Positions 22,289 through 33,245 of a stretch of DNA of 64,000 nucleotides are shown piece after piece. Position 1 is the stretch's first letter, and each line of letters begins with the position of its first letter. The position numbers were made by a program, and so were the translations under genes. The notes below the pieces were generated by a model. The model saw only the letters and a program-made list of their open reading frames with translations. It was not told the origin of the DNA and did no database searches. The stretch comes from Leishmania panamensis (Eukaryota; Euglenozoa; Kinetoplastea; Trypanosomatida; Trypanosomatidae): contig NC_025879.1 in NCBI RefSeq assembly GCF_000755165.1, positions 1,279,123-1,343,122 of the forward strand, given 5' to 3'.

Positions 22289-23497
22289 ATGGTGGCGACC
22301 ATTGTGTGCTCGCATCGTGCTGTTGTGCGGTGTGCATGTGCGCTTGCGCTTCTACTTGTATGTGTGGCACTGAACTCGAACGCATTTTTTGACTTTGGTG
22401 GCGGTCATCACACCGATGCGTCGAAGGCCCAGGTGCGCCGTGGCCCAGAGGTGGACTACTACAAGGTGCTGCAGTTGGAGGGTAAGCGCGAGGAAGTGAC
22501 GGAGAAGGACATCCGCCAGCAATTCCGCCGCCTCTCTCGTCTTTACCACCCCGATGTAGCGAAGACGGAAGAGGATAAAGCGAAGTACAGTCAAGTTAAC
22601 CGTGCGTACGAGGTGCTCTCCGACAAGCGGAAGCGGAAGATCTACGACATGCGTGGGGAGCAGGGCTTGGCGCAGCTTGAAGAGCTGGACCGCACCAAGG
22701 GCTCCCCTGGCGGTGGTATGAACCCCCTCGCCCAGCTCTTCGGCATGCGGACGGACAACGGCCTGCGAGGGCCCGACATGGAGCTGGAGGCGAAGGTGGA
22801 CCTTGCCAAATTGTTCACTGGCGGGCAGGATATTCTCCGGATCAACAAGCGCAGGGTGTGCCAGGCCTGCAAAGGCAGCGGCGCCGATGCGACGGCGGCC
22901 GTTGTGCAGTGCCGGCAATGCGGCGGCCAGGGCGTGTTGCGCCAGCGCATCCAGTTAGCTCCTGGCATGATCCAGGAGGTACACCAGAGGTGCACCTCCT
23001 GCGGCGGAGCGGGTCGGCGGCCAGAGCGGGTGTGCCCCGTCTGTCGAGGCAGGAAGGTCATGCAGGGCAGCAGCACAATTGTATTGGAGCTGGAGCCCGG
23101 CATGACGGAGAACTCCGTGCTGAAGTTCGAGATGGAGGCCGAGGAGTCGCCGGACCGTCTGCCGGGGGACGTTGTCGTGCGCGTGCACACCCACCCGCAC
23201 CCTGTTTTCTCACGCCGCCGCAACCAGCTGGACTTGGACACGTCCCTAACGCTGACTCTCAAGGAGGCCCTCGTAGGCTTTGACCGCAACATCACACACC
23301 TAGACGGCGAGGAGCAGGTCCGAGTGTATCGACGCGACACAGTGTCTCCCTACGGCACGGTGCTTCGCCTCCAGGGAAAAGGAATGCCAAAGCTGCATGT
23401 TCCATCGGAGCGGGGCGACCTCTACGTCCGCCTGCAGTACGACTTGCCCGCACGGCTGACAAAGGAGCAGAAGGAGCTGGTGGAGAAGCTGCTGTGA
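22289..23497 (+). CDS. Type I DnaJ (Hsp40) with signal peptide, probably ER
   Basis: This 402-aa J-domain co-chaperone would stimulate the ATPase of an Hsp70 partner, most likely BiP. A hydrophobic N-terminal segment (about 12-32, ending ALNSNA) is a probable signal peptide or anchor. The J domain spans about 55-122 with the essential HPD at 87-89. A cysteine-rich zinc region carries four repeats: CQACKGSG (191-198), CRQCGGQG (208-215), CTSCGGAG (235-242) and CPVCRGRK (249-256); the last departs from CxxCxGxG. The C-terminal substrate-binding beta domains follow. There is no KDEL-type retention tail and no C-terminal CaaX, unlike the cytosolic type I proteins. The short linker is not a long Gly/Phe region. 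The layout resembles yeast Scj1 and mammalian ERdj3. A mitochondrial location is the main alternative. Confidence 0.92.
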   Translation: MVATIVCSHRAVVRCACALALLLVCVALNSNAFFDFGGGHHTDASKAQVRRGPEVDYYKVLQLEGKREEVTEKDIRQQFRRLSRLYHPDVAKTEEDKAKYSQVNRAYEVLSDKRKRKIYDMRGEQGLAQLEELDRTKGSPGGGMNPLAQLFGMRTDNGLRGPDMELEAKVDLAKLFTGGQDILRINKRRVCQACKGSGADATAAVVQCRQCGGQGVLRQRIQLAPGMIQEVHQRCTSCGGAGRRPERVCPVCRGRKVMQGSSTIVLELEPGMTENSVLKFEMEAEESPDRLPGDVVVRVHTHPHPVFSRRRNQLDLDTSLTLTLKEALVGFDRNITHLDGEEQVRVYRRDTVSPYGTVLRLQGKGMPKLHVPSERGDLYVRLQYDLPARLTKEQKELVEKLL

Positions 23498-24528
23498 GTT
23501 TCCGCGCTGAATGAACGTTGCGATTGGAGGAAGAGGGATACTACCCATGGTCGCAACGCGTTGTTACCAACGACACTCGTTGGTGTTGTACCTCAGGGAC
23601 TAGAGCGTCCTCAGGTGCACTGTTATGTGTATTTGTGTAGGCCCTTGAATAATACCTGTATACTTCTTTCCGCCGGGCTAACAGTGTGTGCCACAGGGAC
23701 CGTGGATGGATGCGGCGTTGGGGGTGGTGGCGGATCTCTCTCATTGTGGGCTTGCACGGAGAGTGCTTCCTCTTGCGCCGACTTGGCTACGTCTTTGTTT
23801 TTTCCCTTTCGTTTTGTTTCTCCCTTTTCTGACTTGGTTGTGAGGAGAGCGCGCACACACACACACACACGCACGCACTCATGCGCCACAAATTTATGGC
23901 CTTCACAAACTCACCGTTACACGGGTGCAGAAGCCATTCGAGAGATCGTCTATGAATGGTGGTGCAAAGCGCCAGTAGCAAATCCATCCCTCTCCCCCAT
24001 CTCCCATTCCTCAAATTCATACAGCTTGAATCATAACGTGCGCGCTTGTCATGACACTCGTCGTTCTGAGATACCGCTTGTCTCATGGCGTGCCCTGCGA
24101 CGGTGCACCAGCGACTATCCTCGCATCTGGTGTCTCCGTGTGAGATGTGCAGACATAGACGTGCGTGTACGTATGGGTGCACCCGTATGTATGTAGACGC
24201 ATAGAGGTATGAGGGAGGTGGTGTGTGTTGTCACATCTCTCGTTGCTTTGTCTTTGATGGCGCCTACTCGTTACCTCCTTTCCCATTCCTCTCACCCCTG
24301 CCGCTGGACTTCTCTTGCGCATCTCTGCTTTGACCCGCGTGGCGTGTGACGTGGCGTACCCTCTGCAGTCTCTACTCTCTCGTATTGATTCGCCCCTTCA
24401 CTCGCTCAGCACTTACTTAGCAAACTTTCGCTATTGCCTCTTGCGAGTTTTTCCCCTTTCGCGACGACGCTGAGTGGTCTAAGGTCGAACACCCACTTCC
24501 TTCTCCCCATACACAGACAGACACCAAC
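23498..24528 (+). other. Intergenic spacer between DnaJ and LPD
   Basis: No gene is seen. A CA repeat lies at about 23852-23872. Several AG acceptors precede the next gene, with 24515-24516 closest (13 nt before the ATG) and 24409-24410 a better-spaced alternative after a T/C-rich tract. Confidence 0.65.
23566..23584 (+). repeat. Small perfect stem-loop in DnaJ 3' UTR
   Basis: ACCAACGA and TCGTTGGT form an 8-bp perfect stem around a 3-nt loop (CAC), about 69 nt after the stop codon. It could be a 3' UTR structural element. Chance occurrence is possible at this size. Confidence 0.6.
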
Positions 24529-25959
24529 ATGTTTCGCAGGAACATACCTTACTTGGCGTCGTACGACGTGACAGTGATTGGCGGTGGTCCTGGCGGGTAC
24601 GTGGCGGCCATCAAAGCGGCCCAGCTCGGCCTCAAGACTGCCTGCATCGAGAAACGCGGTGCCCTTGGCGGTACGTGCCTGAATGTCGGGTGCATCCCGT
24701 CAAAGGCGCTGCTGCACGCGACACACCTGTACCACGACGCTCACGCTAATTTTGCCAAATATGGCCTGCGCGGCGGGGAGAATGTAACGATGGATGTGGC
24801 TGCGATGCAGGCGCAGAAGATGAAAGGGGTAAAGGCGCTCACTGGCGGCGTCGAGTACCTCCTCAAGAAGAACAAAGTTTCCTACTATAAAGGGGAAGGT
24901 AGCTTCATCACCGCCAACCAGATTAAGGTGAAGGCTCTGGATGGAAAGGACGAGACGCTCGAGTCGAAGAAGACGATCGTGGCCACTGGCAGCGAGCCAA
25001 CAGAGCTGCCGTTCCTGCCCTTCGACGAGAGGATTGTCTTGTCTTCCACCGGCGCCCTCGACCTTAATCACGTGCCGAAAAAGATGATCGTTGTTGGTGG
25101 CGGCGTGATTGGGCTGGAGCTGGGAAGCGTATGGGCCCGCCTTGGCGCTGAGGTGACCGTTGTGGAGTTTGCCTCTCGCTGCGCCGCCACCACCGACGCT
25201 GACGTATCCAAGGCGCTCACGGATGCGCTGGAGAAGAACGAGAAGATGCGTATTATGACTCATACGAAGGTTGTCGGTGGCAAGAACAATGGTAGCAGCG
25301 TGACGATCGAGGTGGAGGGTAAGGATGGCAAGAGGCAGACACTCGAGGCGGATGCACTGCTGTGCTCCGTGGGCCGCCGCCCGCACACGTCCGGCTTGAA
25401 CGCCGAGGCTATCAACCTCAAAATGGAGCGCGGCTTTGTCTGCATCAACGACCACTTTGAGACGAACGTGCCGAGCGTTTACGCAATCGGCGATGTCGTG
25501 AACAAGGGCCCAATGCTAGCGCACAAGGCTGAGGAGGAAGGCGTCGCGTGTGCAGAGATGCTAGCTGGCAAGCCTGGCCACGTGAACTACGGCGTCATCC
25601 CCGGTGTTATCTACACCAACCCGGAGGTCGCGCAGGTGGGCGAGACGGAGGAGCAGGCGAAGAAGAAGGGGATTGACTACAAGGTCGGCAAGTTCCCCTT
25701 TAGCGCCAACTCGCGCGCCAAGGCTGTTGGCACCGAGGAAGGCTTCGTGAAGGTGGTGACGGACAAGAAGACGGACCGCATCCTTGGTGTGCAGATTGTG
25801 TGCACGGCAGCTGGCGAGATGATCGCGGAGTCGGCGCTGGCGATGGAGTACGGCGCGAGCTCTGAGGATGTGGGCCGCACCTGCCACGCCCACCCTACCA
25901 TGTCCGAGGCGGTGAAGGAGGCGTGTATGGCGTGCTTTGCCCAGACGATCAACTTCTAA
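24529..25959 (+). CDS. LPD: Dihydrolipoamide dehydrogenase (E3), mitochondrial
   Basis: This 476-aa flavoenzyme reoxidises dihydrolipoamide on 2-oxoacid dehydrogenase complexes and the glycine cleavage system, passing electrons through FAD to NAD+. The FAD Rossmann motif GGGPGG is at 18-23. The redox disulfide motif GGTCLNVGCIPSK has C50 and C55. The NAD-binding motif GGGVIG is at 190-195, the second FAD motif (AIGD) ends near 322, and the C-terminal dimerisation domain ends with the catalytic pair H455 and E460 in HAHPTMSEA. The short N-terminus (MFRRNIPYLAS) is basic and hydroxylated, as expected of a compact kinetoplastid mitochondrial presequence. All catalytic residues are present and the length is that of the family. 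Confidence 0.97.
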   Translation: MFRRNIPYLASYDVTVIGGGPGGYVAAIKAAQLGLKTACIEKRGALGGTCLNVGCIPSKALLHATHLYHDAHANFAKYGLRGGENVTMDVAAMQAQKMKGVKALTGGVEYLLKKNKVSYYKGEGSFITANQIKVKALDGKDETLESKKTIVATGSEPTELPFLPFDERIVLSSTGALDLNHVPKKMIVVGGGVIGLELGSVWARLGAEVTVVEFASRCAATTDADVSKALTDALEKNEKMRIMTHTKVVGGKNNGSSVTIEVEGKDGKRQTLEADALLCSVGRRPHTSGLNAEAINLKMERGFVCINDHFETNVPSVYAIGDVVNKGPMLAHKAEEEGVACAEMLAGKPGHVNYGVIPGVIYTNPEVAQVGETEEQAKKKGIDYKVGKFPFSANSRAKAVGTEEGFVKVVTDKKTDRILGVQIVCTAAGEMIAESALAMEYGASSEDVGRTCHAHPTMSEAVKEACMACFAQTINF

Positions 25960-28900
25960 GCGGGATGGAGAATGCGTGCACTGGCGCGAGTGAGACAGGC
26001 AGGGGACCAAAGAGACGTTGGCGAGCGCGCACAAGCACTCGCCGTTGGCACCCCTTCCACGTCTTTGCCTTCGTGTTCAGCCACCGTCAACCAGTTTGAC
26101 TCTATCGTTCCCCAAAGGGCACATACATGTGTAGGCCAATGTGTCGGGTCGAGGCTGAACGGGAAACGGGTGCGCTGCACAGACAACCACTTTAATGGAT
26201 ATGCACCTCGTAGCGCACTGAGCTAACGACACCCCCACCCCCACACACTACCATAGTTTTCGTATTGGAGAGGCGAGGCGTGAGATGCATCCGAGGTGGG
26301 CGAGCGACCTCGCCTTCTTTTTCTTTTATGTGTCTCCTAATCCGTTGTACTCACCAGGCGCGCCGTGTCATCACTTGCCAAAAGTTTTCGCTTTCTCTTG
26401 GGGTTTCTTCGTCTGAATCCTGTGCGTTTTCTCTGTGTGCTTTTCTCCCCTTACGTGTGCCTGGTGCGTGTGCGTTAGCGAGCAAGTCTTCTCTCCCCAA
26501 GCAACAACAGAGGAGGAGTGGAGGTTGGAAATCCAATCAACCCAGCTGAGAAGCGGCACCCTGCTGATGCAAGGCAAAGGAGAAGCGAAGCGGCGAAAGA
26601 ACTAGCTGAGGCGCGATAAGCACTAAAGGGGTCGTACTCTGCCCCCCTGCCTGTTTCCCTTGATCTGATTCTCCGCACACCATCCCCGTCACTATCTGCT
26701 CCTCTCCTCTCCTCTCTTGTTCTCACTATCTCCACTGCCTCATGTGATGCTTGACTTGCGTGGCTCTTTCTCGGTTTTCTTCTTGACTGTTTGTGGCATC
26801 ACGGTCGTGGATGCCCCTAACAGTCGGCATCTCTGTACGCGCCTGCCCCCCCTTTCTGTGTGATATTTCTGAGCTCGAACAAGAGAGGGAGACGGAGAGC
26901 AGGTGACAAGGAACGATAAGAGAGAGAGAGAGACAGCAGTGAGGGAAGAGGAAGAGAGGATGGTTTCAGCGGTGAGTTCTCCGGGGTATACCTGCACGAG
27001 TGTGTGGGTTATGTGAAGAGCATCATGTGATGCAGTAGTACCGTCGCCTCACAAGCACGCTTGCTGAAGAAGAGAGGGAGAGAGGGGTGAGGTGCTGAAC
27101 CATTGACACCTCGATGAGAGCCCCTTTTCGCTTCCTGGTGGAGATGACGTATGAAGGTGAGAGGGTGGTGAAGTGAGGGAAAGGGGTGGCGAGAGGCTGC
27201 TCAACGTGCTGGCTCTGCTGCAAAATGGGAAAGGGTGCCGCGCTCGACCGCAGTCTTCTGTGTAATTCTTCAGTGCATGTCCCCCTATGTGTTCGTGTGT
27301 AGGGCACGGGCTCTTCTCTCTGCTCTTGTCGTGTGCTATGCTCAGCAAGAGATACTGCTCTTGTGCATTCACACACAAGCACACACGCAGGCCCTTTGCC
27401 TCTTCGACTCTCCTCCTCTGCCGTCTTTCCTGTATCGTTCTCCGCTCAAGCACAAGCTCGACGCCCCCGTCCCCTCGCCCTTTCTCTGTCTGTCTTTCCA
27501 CCGCACGCTCAGCATGCCGACAGGCGACAGGGTATCTACAGTTACGAGGCAGTGATGTCTAAAAGAAAAACAGCTTAGCGAAGAAAAGAGAAGGAATGCG
27601 TGACTATGGGTGCTTCCGTGCCCCAACACTCTTGATTGAGACGGCGCAGTACCGCTTCCCCACTACGTGGGAGCTGCGACAGCAAATGCCCTGTATTTCA
27701 TCCTCCGTCAATGTGGGAAGCACGGCCGTGCATGCGACTTTCATGCCTGTGGTTCACCAGTCGCTAGTCGACAGTGGGAGAAGCGCTGAGGGTGGTCTCT
27801 GTGGACACCTGGAGAGACCCTCTCTATCCCCGCGCACGTTTGCTCTGCCACGAGAGCGATCCTTCCTCCCTCCCTCGAGGGGAGGTGAGCAGCAAACGCA
27901 ACCGCAGCCATGCACATGGCCATTGTGATGCACACCCTTCCACCTTTTCTTTCCTTCTTCGATACATTAACCAATCACACCATACACGCTCTCAACGCCC
28001 CCCCCCTCCCACATACAACGCTCTTGCACCCACGCCCATATCTTCCTTCACTGCGCTGTGAGGTGACCTTCTTCTCTCCTCTTCTTCCCCGTATGAACTA
28101 CAGTTTGTTAAGAGACAGCACCGAAGTAAAGCGCTTACTCACCCCCCTCACCCGAAAGACCCACAGCTCCGAACGCCAGTGCCTCCCACACACTCACTGA
28201 TTGGAAAAAGGGAACGGAAAGTCAGAAGGCAAAGAACGAGGTGAAAGAAAACTCGGCAGCACGACCGCACACGCTCTCGCACACTTCAAAGCCTCGTGCA
28301 AGCGTAAGCACAGATCGAATAGGAGGTTTGCACGCACGCAGACACACACGCCCACATACACGCAGAGGGAGTTGCTGTTTTCCTCGTGTTTTTCTCTTCT
28401 CTGTCGGCTCTCGCTCTCCTGTCGCCTTTTTTTTTTGTCGTTCTGTGAAGTCGTTTGGAGTCGTGCTGAAGCGTGTTTCTGTGTGAACGATTCCCCCCTG
28501 CCCTGTCATATTGCCGCGCGCGCGCTCTCCTACGGCTCCGCCCCCCCCCCCTCCACACACACGCGCGTCTTTTCTCTTTCCTGTGAGATTTTTCTTCTCT
28601 TTTCTCTTCCGGTGTTTCACGTCGTTTCTCTCACCGTGTCAGTGTGTAGGTGCGCCTCCACCTCTGTCTGCGTGCAGGGTTGGCCACTTACGTCACCCCC
28701 CGCCCCCCACTTCACTCGCTCTCTGTCTCATAATACGCACACGTGTGAACGTCTCCCGCACAACACCCGCCATTCTCTGATTTTAGGCGCTCCTCTTTTC
28801 TTCTCCCCTCTCCCTCCCCCTCCCTTTTTTTATTTTTTCTTAGCAGACCAGAATAGACTCGCACCCCCCCTTTTCGCCCCTTCCCGCCTCACCTTTTAGA

Positions 28901-29715
28901 TCCTTCACCGCTATCTCCCTTTTTTTCTTCTTCCCCTCTGACTTTCGCCTCCTCCTCCTCCTCCCCCCCTTTTTTTGTTCTTTCGCGCCCTGTGGTGTCT
29001 TCACCGCACCATCCTCCAGCTCCATCAAGTCATACGCACCCTGAACCCCAACACGCGCTTAAGCAACTCTCTCTCTATATATCTACCTTGGCTTTGCCTC
29101 CACCTCTGCGAGCTCGCACACATTCCTCCTCCCCCCTCTCCCCTCGAAGAAACCTTTTTAGACTTTACCTTTTCTGTTTCTCATCTCTCGCACTGTTGTC
29201 TCGTGTCGTTGTCGCTTTGGTCGGCTGCATCACCCTTTACGTCCCTCTAGTTTCTCCTTTCTCTCGCTCCCCTTCGCACTTCTTCCGTCTCTTCCCTGCA
29301 GGCGCGCACGCGCTTACCGGCTTCGCTTTTTCTTCTTTGCTTTTCTGTGTGGTGTGCGTATGTGTGTGCGACTGCGTGGAACTTTCCAAGCAGAAGATTC
29401 ACTCACGTAGACGTAAAAGCTGTACTCGTGATTGGAGTAGCCAACAAAAAATTGGCCAGGATACCCTTCTGAAGCTTGATCAGCGGAGTAACTCACCACC
29501 CCTGTCCCTCACTTTCCATTCGTGCTCGATACAGTGCTTAACCCCCACACAGCGCGACAGAGACAGTGCGACGGCATCCCTCTCTTCAACCAACGCCTCC
29601 ACGCCTCGACATCGACTTCTGGTCTCCCACTTTTGTGTGTGTGCGTTGTGCGTCTTTTTCTCTCGCCATTTTCGTATTTGTCTGTCACTGCGCGTGAGTG
29701 CGTGTGCGCGACATC
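25960..29715 (+). other. 3.8-kb spacer between LPD and the cyclin
   Basis: No certain gene is seen. A more balanced segment at about 27590-27930 contains a 110-codon ATG frame (27596-27928) without recognisable domains. From about 28780 to 29000 the DNA is extremely pyrimidine-rich. The first AG after that tract's first part is at 28842-28843 and would give a long 5' UTR (about 870 nt) for the cyclin; further acceptors exist closer to the start. Short GA and TG runs are scattered through the spacer. Confidence 0.6.
28780..28843 (+). promoter_or_regulatory. Strong pyrimidine tract with AG acceptor, cyclin 5' region
   Basis: Almost pure T/C from about 28790 to 28841 is followed by AG at 28842-28843. 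This is among the strongest predicted trans-splice signals in the window. If used, the cyclin mRNA would have a 5' UTR near 870 nt; a second T/C-rich part around 28860-28985 offers alternatives. Confidence 0.4.
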
Positions 29716-31002
29716 ATGTCCGCTCTTCGTGAGGTGTCCAACCTCGCCAACAACGTTGGCGCCGACATCAAGCAGCGTCAGCAGACCAGCCGAATCGACC
29801 CCAACAACAATGGCTTCTCCGGCGCCTCGTTCCTTCACCAGGAAAGCCTTCATCGAGGCTCGCAGCAGGAGCAGCGCTTGACGGCGGCGAGCAGCTTCTC
29901 TGCGGCAACGTCGCACAGCATGCATAGCTTCATGGCACGAAAGAGCGAGAGCGAGTCCCACACCCACGCTCGACGCACAAACGCAATTGTGCCTCTGCGA
30001 GCTGGTCGTACCTTGTCCGGCTCATGCCCAGACATTCGCCATGCACATGAGCCGACGTACTGCACAGACTTGATCGGCGACATCACCGACATGTTTGTGG
30101 AGCGAGAGCGGCAAGCGGTGGCGCGCTTCAACGAAGGCAACACGAGCAGCGGGCCAACGAACACAGGCACCCTGTACGCCTACTACGCGTCTCCCGAGTA
30201 CCTGCAGTACCAACCTGAAATTAACGAGAAAATGCGTATGATTCTCGTCGATTGGCTGATCGATGTGCACCTCAAGTTCAAACTGCACGCGGAGACCATG
30301 TATCTGGCCGTCAACCTTATCGATCGCTATCTGTCCTGCGCCAACAACAAGGCAGACCGAACCACATTCGTGCCACGCGCGCAGCTGCAGCTCGTCGGCG
30401 TCAGCGCGATGCTGCTGGCGTCCAAGTACGAGGAGATTTGGCCGCCAGAGGTGAAGGAGTGCGTGCACATCAGTGCTAACACGTACACTCGCGAGGAGAT
30501 TATTCAGATGGAGCGCTCCATGTGCACTGCACTGTCGTTTCGGCTGACCGTTCCGACGCCCTACCCCTTTGCGTCGCGTGCGTGGACGGTGCTGGAGGGA
30601 GACGACTTCCTCGGAGTTGGCACTGACGAGGAGCAGCGTCGCCAGCACTTCGCGATTGTGCGCCACGCCACGAGCTTCTTCATGGAGCATGCACTACTGG
30701 ACTACAAGTGTCTTCAGTTCACCCCATCGCAGATCGCTCACGCGTCGGTGTTTCTGGCGTTACTGGTGCTGCGCACGAAACTGGAGCTACCCAAGGCGTC
30801 TAACTTTCCTGTGTGGACGGATGCCCTGCGGTACTACACAAAAGCTGAGGTGCACGAGTTCCGTGGCTGCGCTGAGGTCATCCTCGAGTACGTGAACTAC
30901 GTCCCCACGACCAAGTATCAAGCAGTGCGCCGCAAGTATAACAGCGGACGCTACATGGAAATCTCGAAAATGCTGCTGCCTAACGAGCTGCCAACAATGT
31001 AA
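29716..31002 (+). CDS. CYC6: Mitotic (B-type) cyclin, CYC6-like
   Basis: This 428-aa protein would activate a cdc2-related kinase (CRK3 in kinetoplastids) for mitotic entry. The N-terminal 150 residues are Ser/Gln/Arg-rich and probably disordered. The cyclin box begins near 154 and contains the hallmark MRMILVDWLIDVH (173-185) corresponding to MRAILVDWL, then YLAVNLIDRYLS (196-207), LQLVGVSAMLLASKYEEI (224-241) with the conserved Lys-Tyr-Glu-Glu, and YTREEIIQMERSM. A C-terminal cyclin fold continues to about 400. The open frame extends 18 nt upstream only from a GTG codon, so the ATG at 29716 (MSALREVSN) is the start. I do not see a clean canonical destruction box. The CYC6 name is by similarity and recalled synteny. 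Confidence 0.92.
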   Translation: MSALREVSNLANNVGADIKQRQQTSRIDPNNNGFSGASFLHQESLHRGSQQEQRLTAASSFSAATSHSMHSFMARKSESESHTHARRTNAIVPLRAGRTLSGSCPDIRHAHEPTYCTDLIGDITDMFVERERQAVARFNEGNTSSGPTNTGTLYAYYASPEYLQYQPEINEKMRMILVDWLIDVHLKFKLHAETMYLAVNLIDRYLSCANNKADRTTFVPRAQLQLVGVSAMLLASKYEEIWPPEVKECVHISANTYTREEIIQMERSMCTALSFRLTVPTPYPFASRAWTVLEGDDFLGVGTDEEQRRQHFAIVRHATSFFMEHALLDYKCLQFTPSQIAHASVFLALLVLRTKLELPKASNFPVWTDALRYYTKAEVHEFRGCAEVILEYVNYVPTTKYQAVRRKYNSGRYMEISKMLLPNELPTM

Positions 31003-32900
31003 GGAAGCTGGAAGCAGCACCGACTTGCGCGCGTGACGTAGGCTTGGTGAGCTTTCTGTATCTCTGTGTAGGTGTGCGTCAGTGTATGCTGCACGTGTGC
31101 TCTTCTCCAACCTCCACTGCTCATGGGGGTGCGACGACGAAGTATAGTTTGGTTAGACTATGTTAGATCCCCGCCTTTCCTGTAGCTTTGCTTCGCCCCT
31201 TTTACTCAGTTGTGTGATCGTGCGCTCTATCGAACGCCAGCGAGACATCCCCTTCCCATCTAACAGCTGCAGCAGTGTGTGTGTGTAGGTTGTCGTGGAT
31301 CTACCTTGTACACGTGGTCGTACGTGTGGGCTTCTTCTTTTCCCTGCAGCTCCCCGCAGCGCCCCCTTCCTCATTCCGCACTTGGTGCGCCTGTCACGAG
31401 TCCTTTTCACTGTCGCGGTTGATTTGTTCTATTCTCTCCCTCTTTCAGTTTTTATGACTTTGGCGTGTAACGCTGTGCCGCGTGGAGTGCATGGACACGC
31501 CACCGAGGGACAGCCACTTGCACAGGCGCGTCCCTCGCGACGACAACCATACGCAGACTACCCAAGCAGTGCATCATTTTCCTTTCTTCAGCCACATGTA
31601 GATGGTGCACGTTGTATATATGTCTTTCTCTCGTAGTACGGCTTTCTGTTTTGTGTGTCTCTGTCTCTGTTGTCGATGCCCAGATCAGCGCACCACACCC
31701 CCGGGGTGAGTACACGTACAGACGTACAAGCCCGCGCGCACTCGTCGCTTTTTTTTCCTTTATTTCTTCGCTTCTCACCACCCTTCGTGTTGAGGTCTAT
31801 AGATGACCAGAGATGATGTGAGCGTGTACGTCCCCTCCTCACTACTCATGAATGCACAAGCGCGCTTAAAATAACCCTGACCCACACCCATGCGCGCAGT
31901 GACACACATACCAGACGTCAGCAATGATGGCAGATTTCTCCTCTGTATGTTTCTGCTTGAGGCGTGTCTGCCCACGTTCCTGTGTGCATGCCAGACGCTG
32001 TGCGTGTGCGCGCTTGTGTGTCTGTGTGTGCTTGTGAGAAAGAGAGCGGCGTATCACGCACTTTTTGTACTCGATGGCTTTTAGCTCAGAAACGGCCCTG
32101 TCTTCTTCGTCCCTTCTTCAAAAAATACAACACCAAACACACCCACGCAGTGAACTCACCAAGCTCGCCCGTCACTACGCCAGGTGCTCCAGAGGCGCGA
32201 CCGTGCGCGTGTGTGTGTGTGTGCGCGCGTCGGGAACCGATTACGGGAAGGTGGTGTGTTTGGCGTAGCGTTGTACTCCACGCGTTCGTTGATGCGCTCG
32301 CTCGCTTCTCCAGGTAGCTTGAAGAGCTTGAGGGGACTCTGAAATGGCGTTGGTTTGTCCCCTAATTGTGGAGAGTCAGAGGGCGGGCGACGGCGAAGCG
32401 GCGTGTCGGGCATGCAGCCCAACTGTGTGCGCGCTTGCTCTTTCACACCGTGTCCGATTCCTTTCCCTTCTGGCGAATGCTGATGTGCATCGAGGCTCGT
32501 TGACCATGGGCCGCTCCGCTCATCTCCATCCGGGGTCATGTGCGTACCACCGCCCCCACCCCCTCCGTCACCTCCTCCCTTCTTCTGCTTGCCCTCTTTC
32601 CATGCGCGCCATTTCTTCTGTGATTCCCACGCACTGCACCTCTCGCCCCCCGCTGTGCTCTTCTCTCGCTGCCCTCCCTCTTTCGTTCTCTTTCTCCTGT
32701 GGACGCAGATAAGAACGGGGGAAAAAGGCGGAGTCAGTCGGCAGCTGAGGCATCCACACATGTTTTCTCCTTTCTGCTTTTCAGCTTGCAATACTCACCG
32801 GTGGCGCGTATCGACTCCCCTCTCCCTCCGCCACGCACGTACACGCGCGCACACTCTCGTTCAGGTAGTAGAACGCATTCTTCAGCTGGGTTAGGCAAAC
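31003..32900 (+). other. Intergenic spacer, cyclin to 114-aa gene
   Basis: No gene is seen. A small stem (8-bp arms CGAGGGAC and GTCCCTCG) lies at about 31504-31537 in a GC-balanced patch. TG/CG runs occur near 31274-31286 and 32208-32230. Candidate acceptors for the next gene are AG at 32783-32784 and 32863-32864 after T/C-rich DNA. Confidence 0.6.
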
Positions 32901-33245
32901 ATGGGGTTCCGCATGCTGCAGGACTTTATGCGCGTGCAGCGCTGGGAGCGCTCGATCATGAGGCGCGAGGATCACTCAGAGAGCAGGCTTGTGCGCGGCA
33001 TTCGCATGATCCCGTGGTCTGGGGTAGCCATGTTCTTCTTCATTATGGTCTTCTTTGGGTTCGACCTCGGCGCCGGCATCAAGCAAACGGCGCGTCGCAT
33101 CAAGGAGAATAAGAAGGACGCACAGACGACGCTGGAGGTGCAGAAAGTTCAGGCACGTCGGTGGTCTGTGGAACAGGTGAAGAGCTTTAGGGAGGGAGAG
33201 CTGCCGCAGCCCTCTTGGGAGAAGGGCGGCCCGCGGGCGAAGTGA
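32901..33245 (+). CDS. Small single-pass membrane protein, 114 aa
   Basis: I do not recognise a family. The protein starts with a basic amphipathic stretch (residues 1-35, rich in Arg and Met) followed by one clear hydrophobic segment at about 36-58 (IPWSGVAMFFFIMVFFGF), then a Lys/Arg-rich helical part (60-95) and a Pro/Gly tail. Composition is coding-like and unlike the low-complexity frames of the spacers, and the ATG follows two plausible splice acceptors. The pattern of basic N-terminus, single membrane span and charged tail resembles accessory subunits of mitochondrial respiratory complexes, but that is inference only. Confidence 0.8.
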   Translation: MGFRMLQDFMRVQRWERSIMRREDHSESRLVRGIRMIPWSGVAMFFFIMVFFGFDLGAGIKQTARRIKENKKDAQTTLEVQKVQARRWSVEQVKSFREGELPQPSWEKGGPRAK

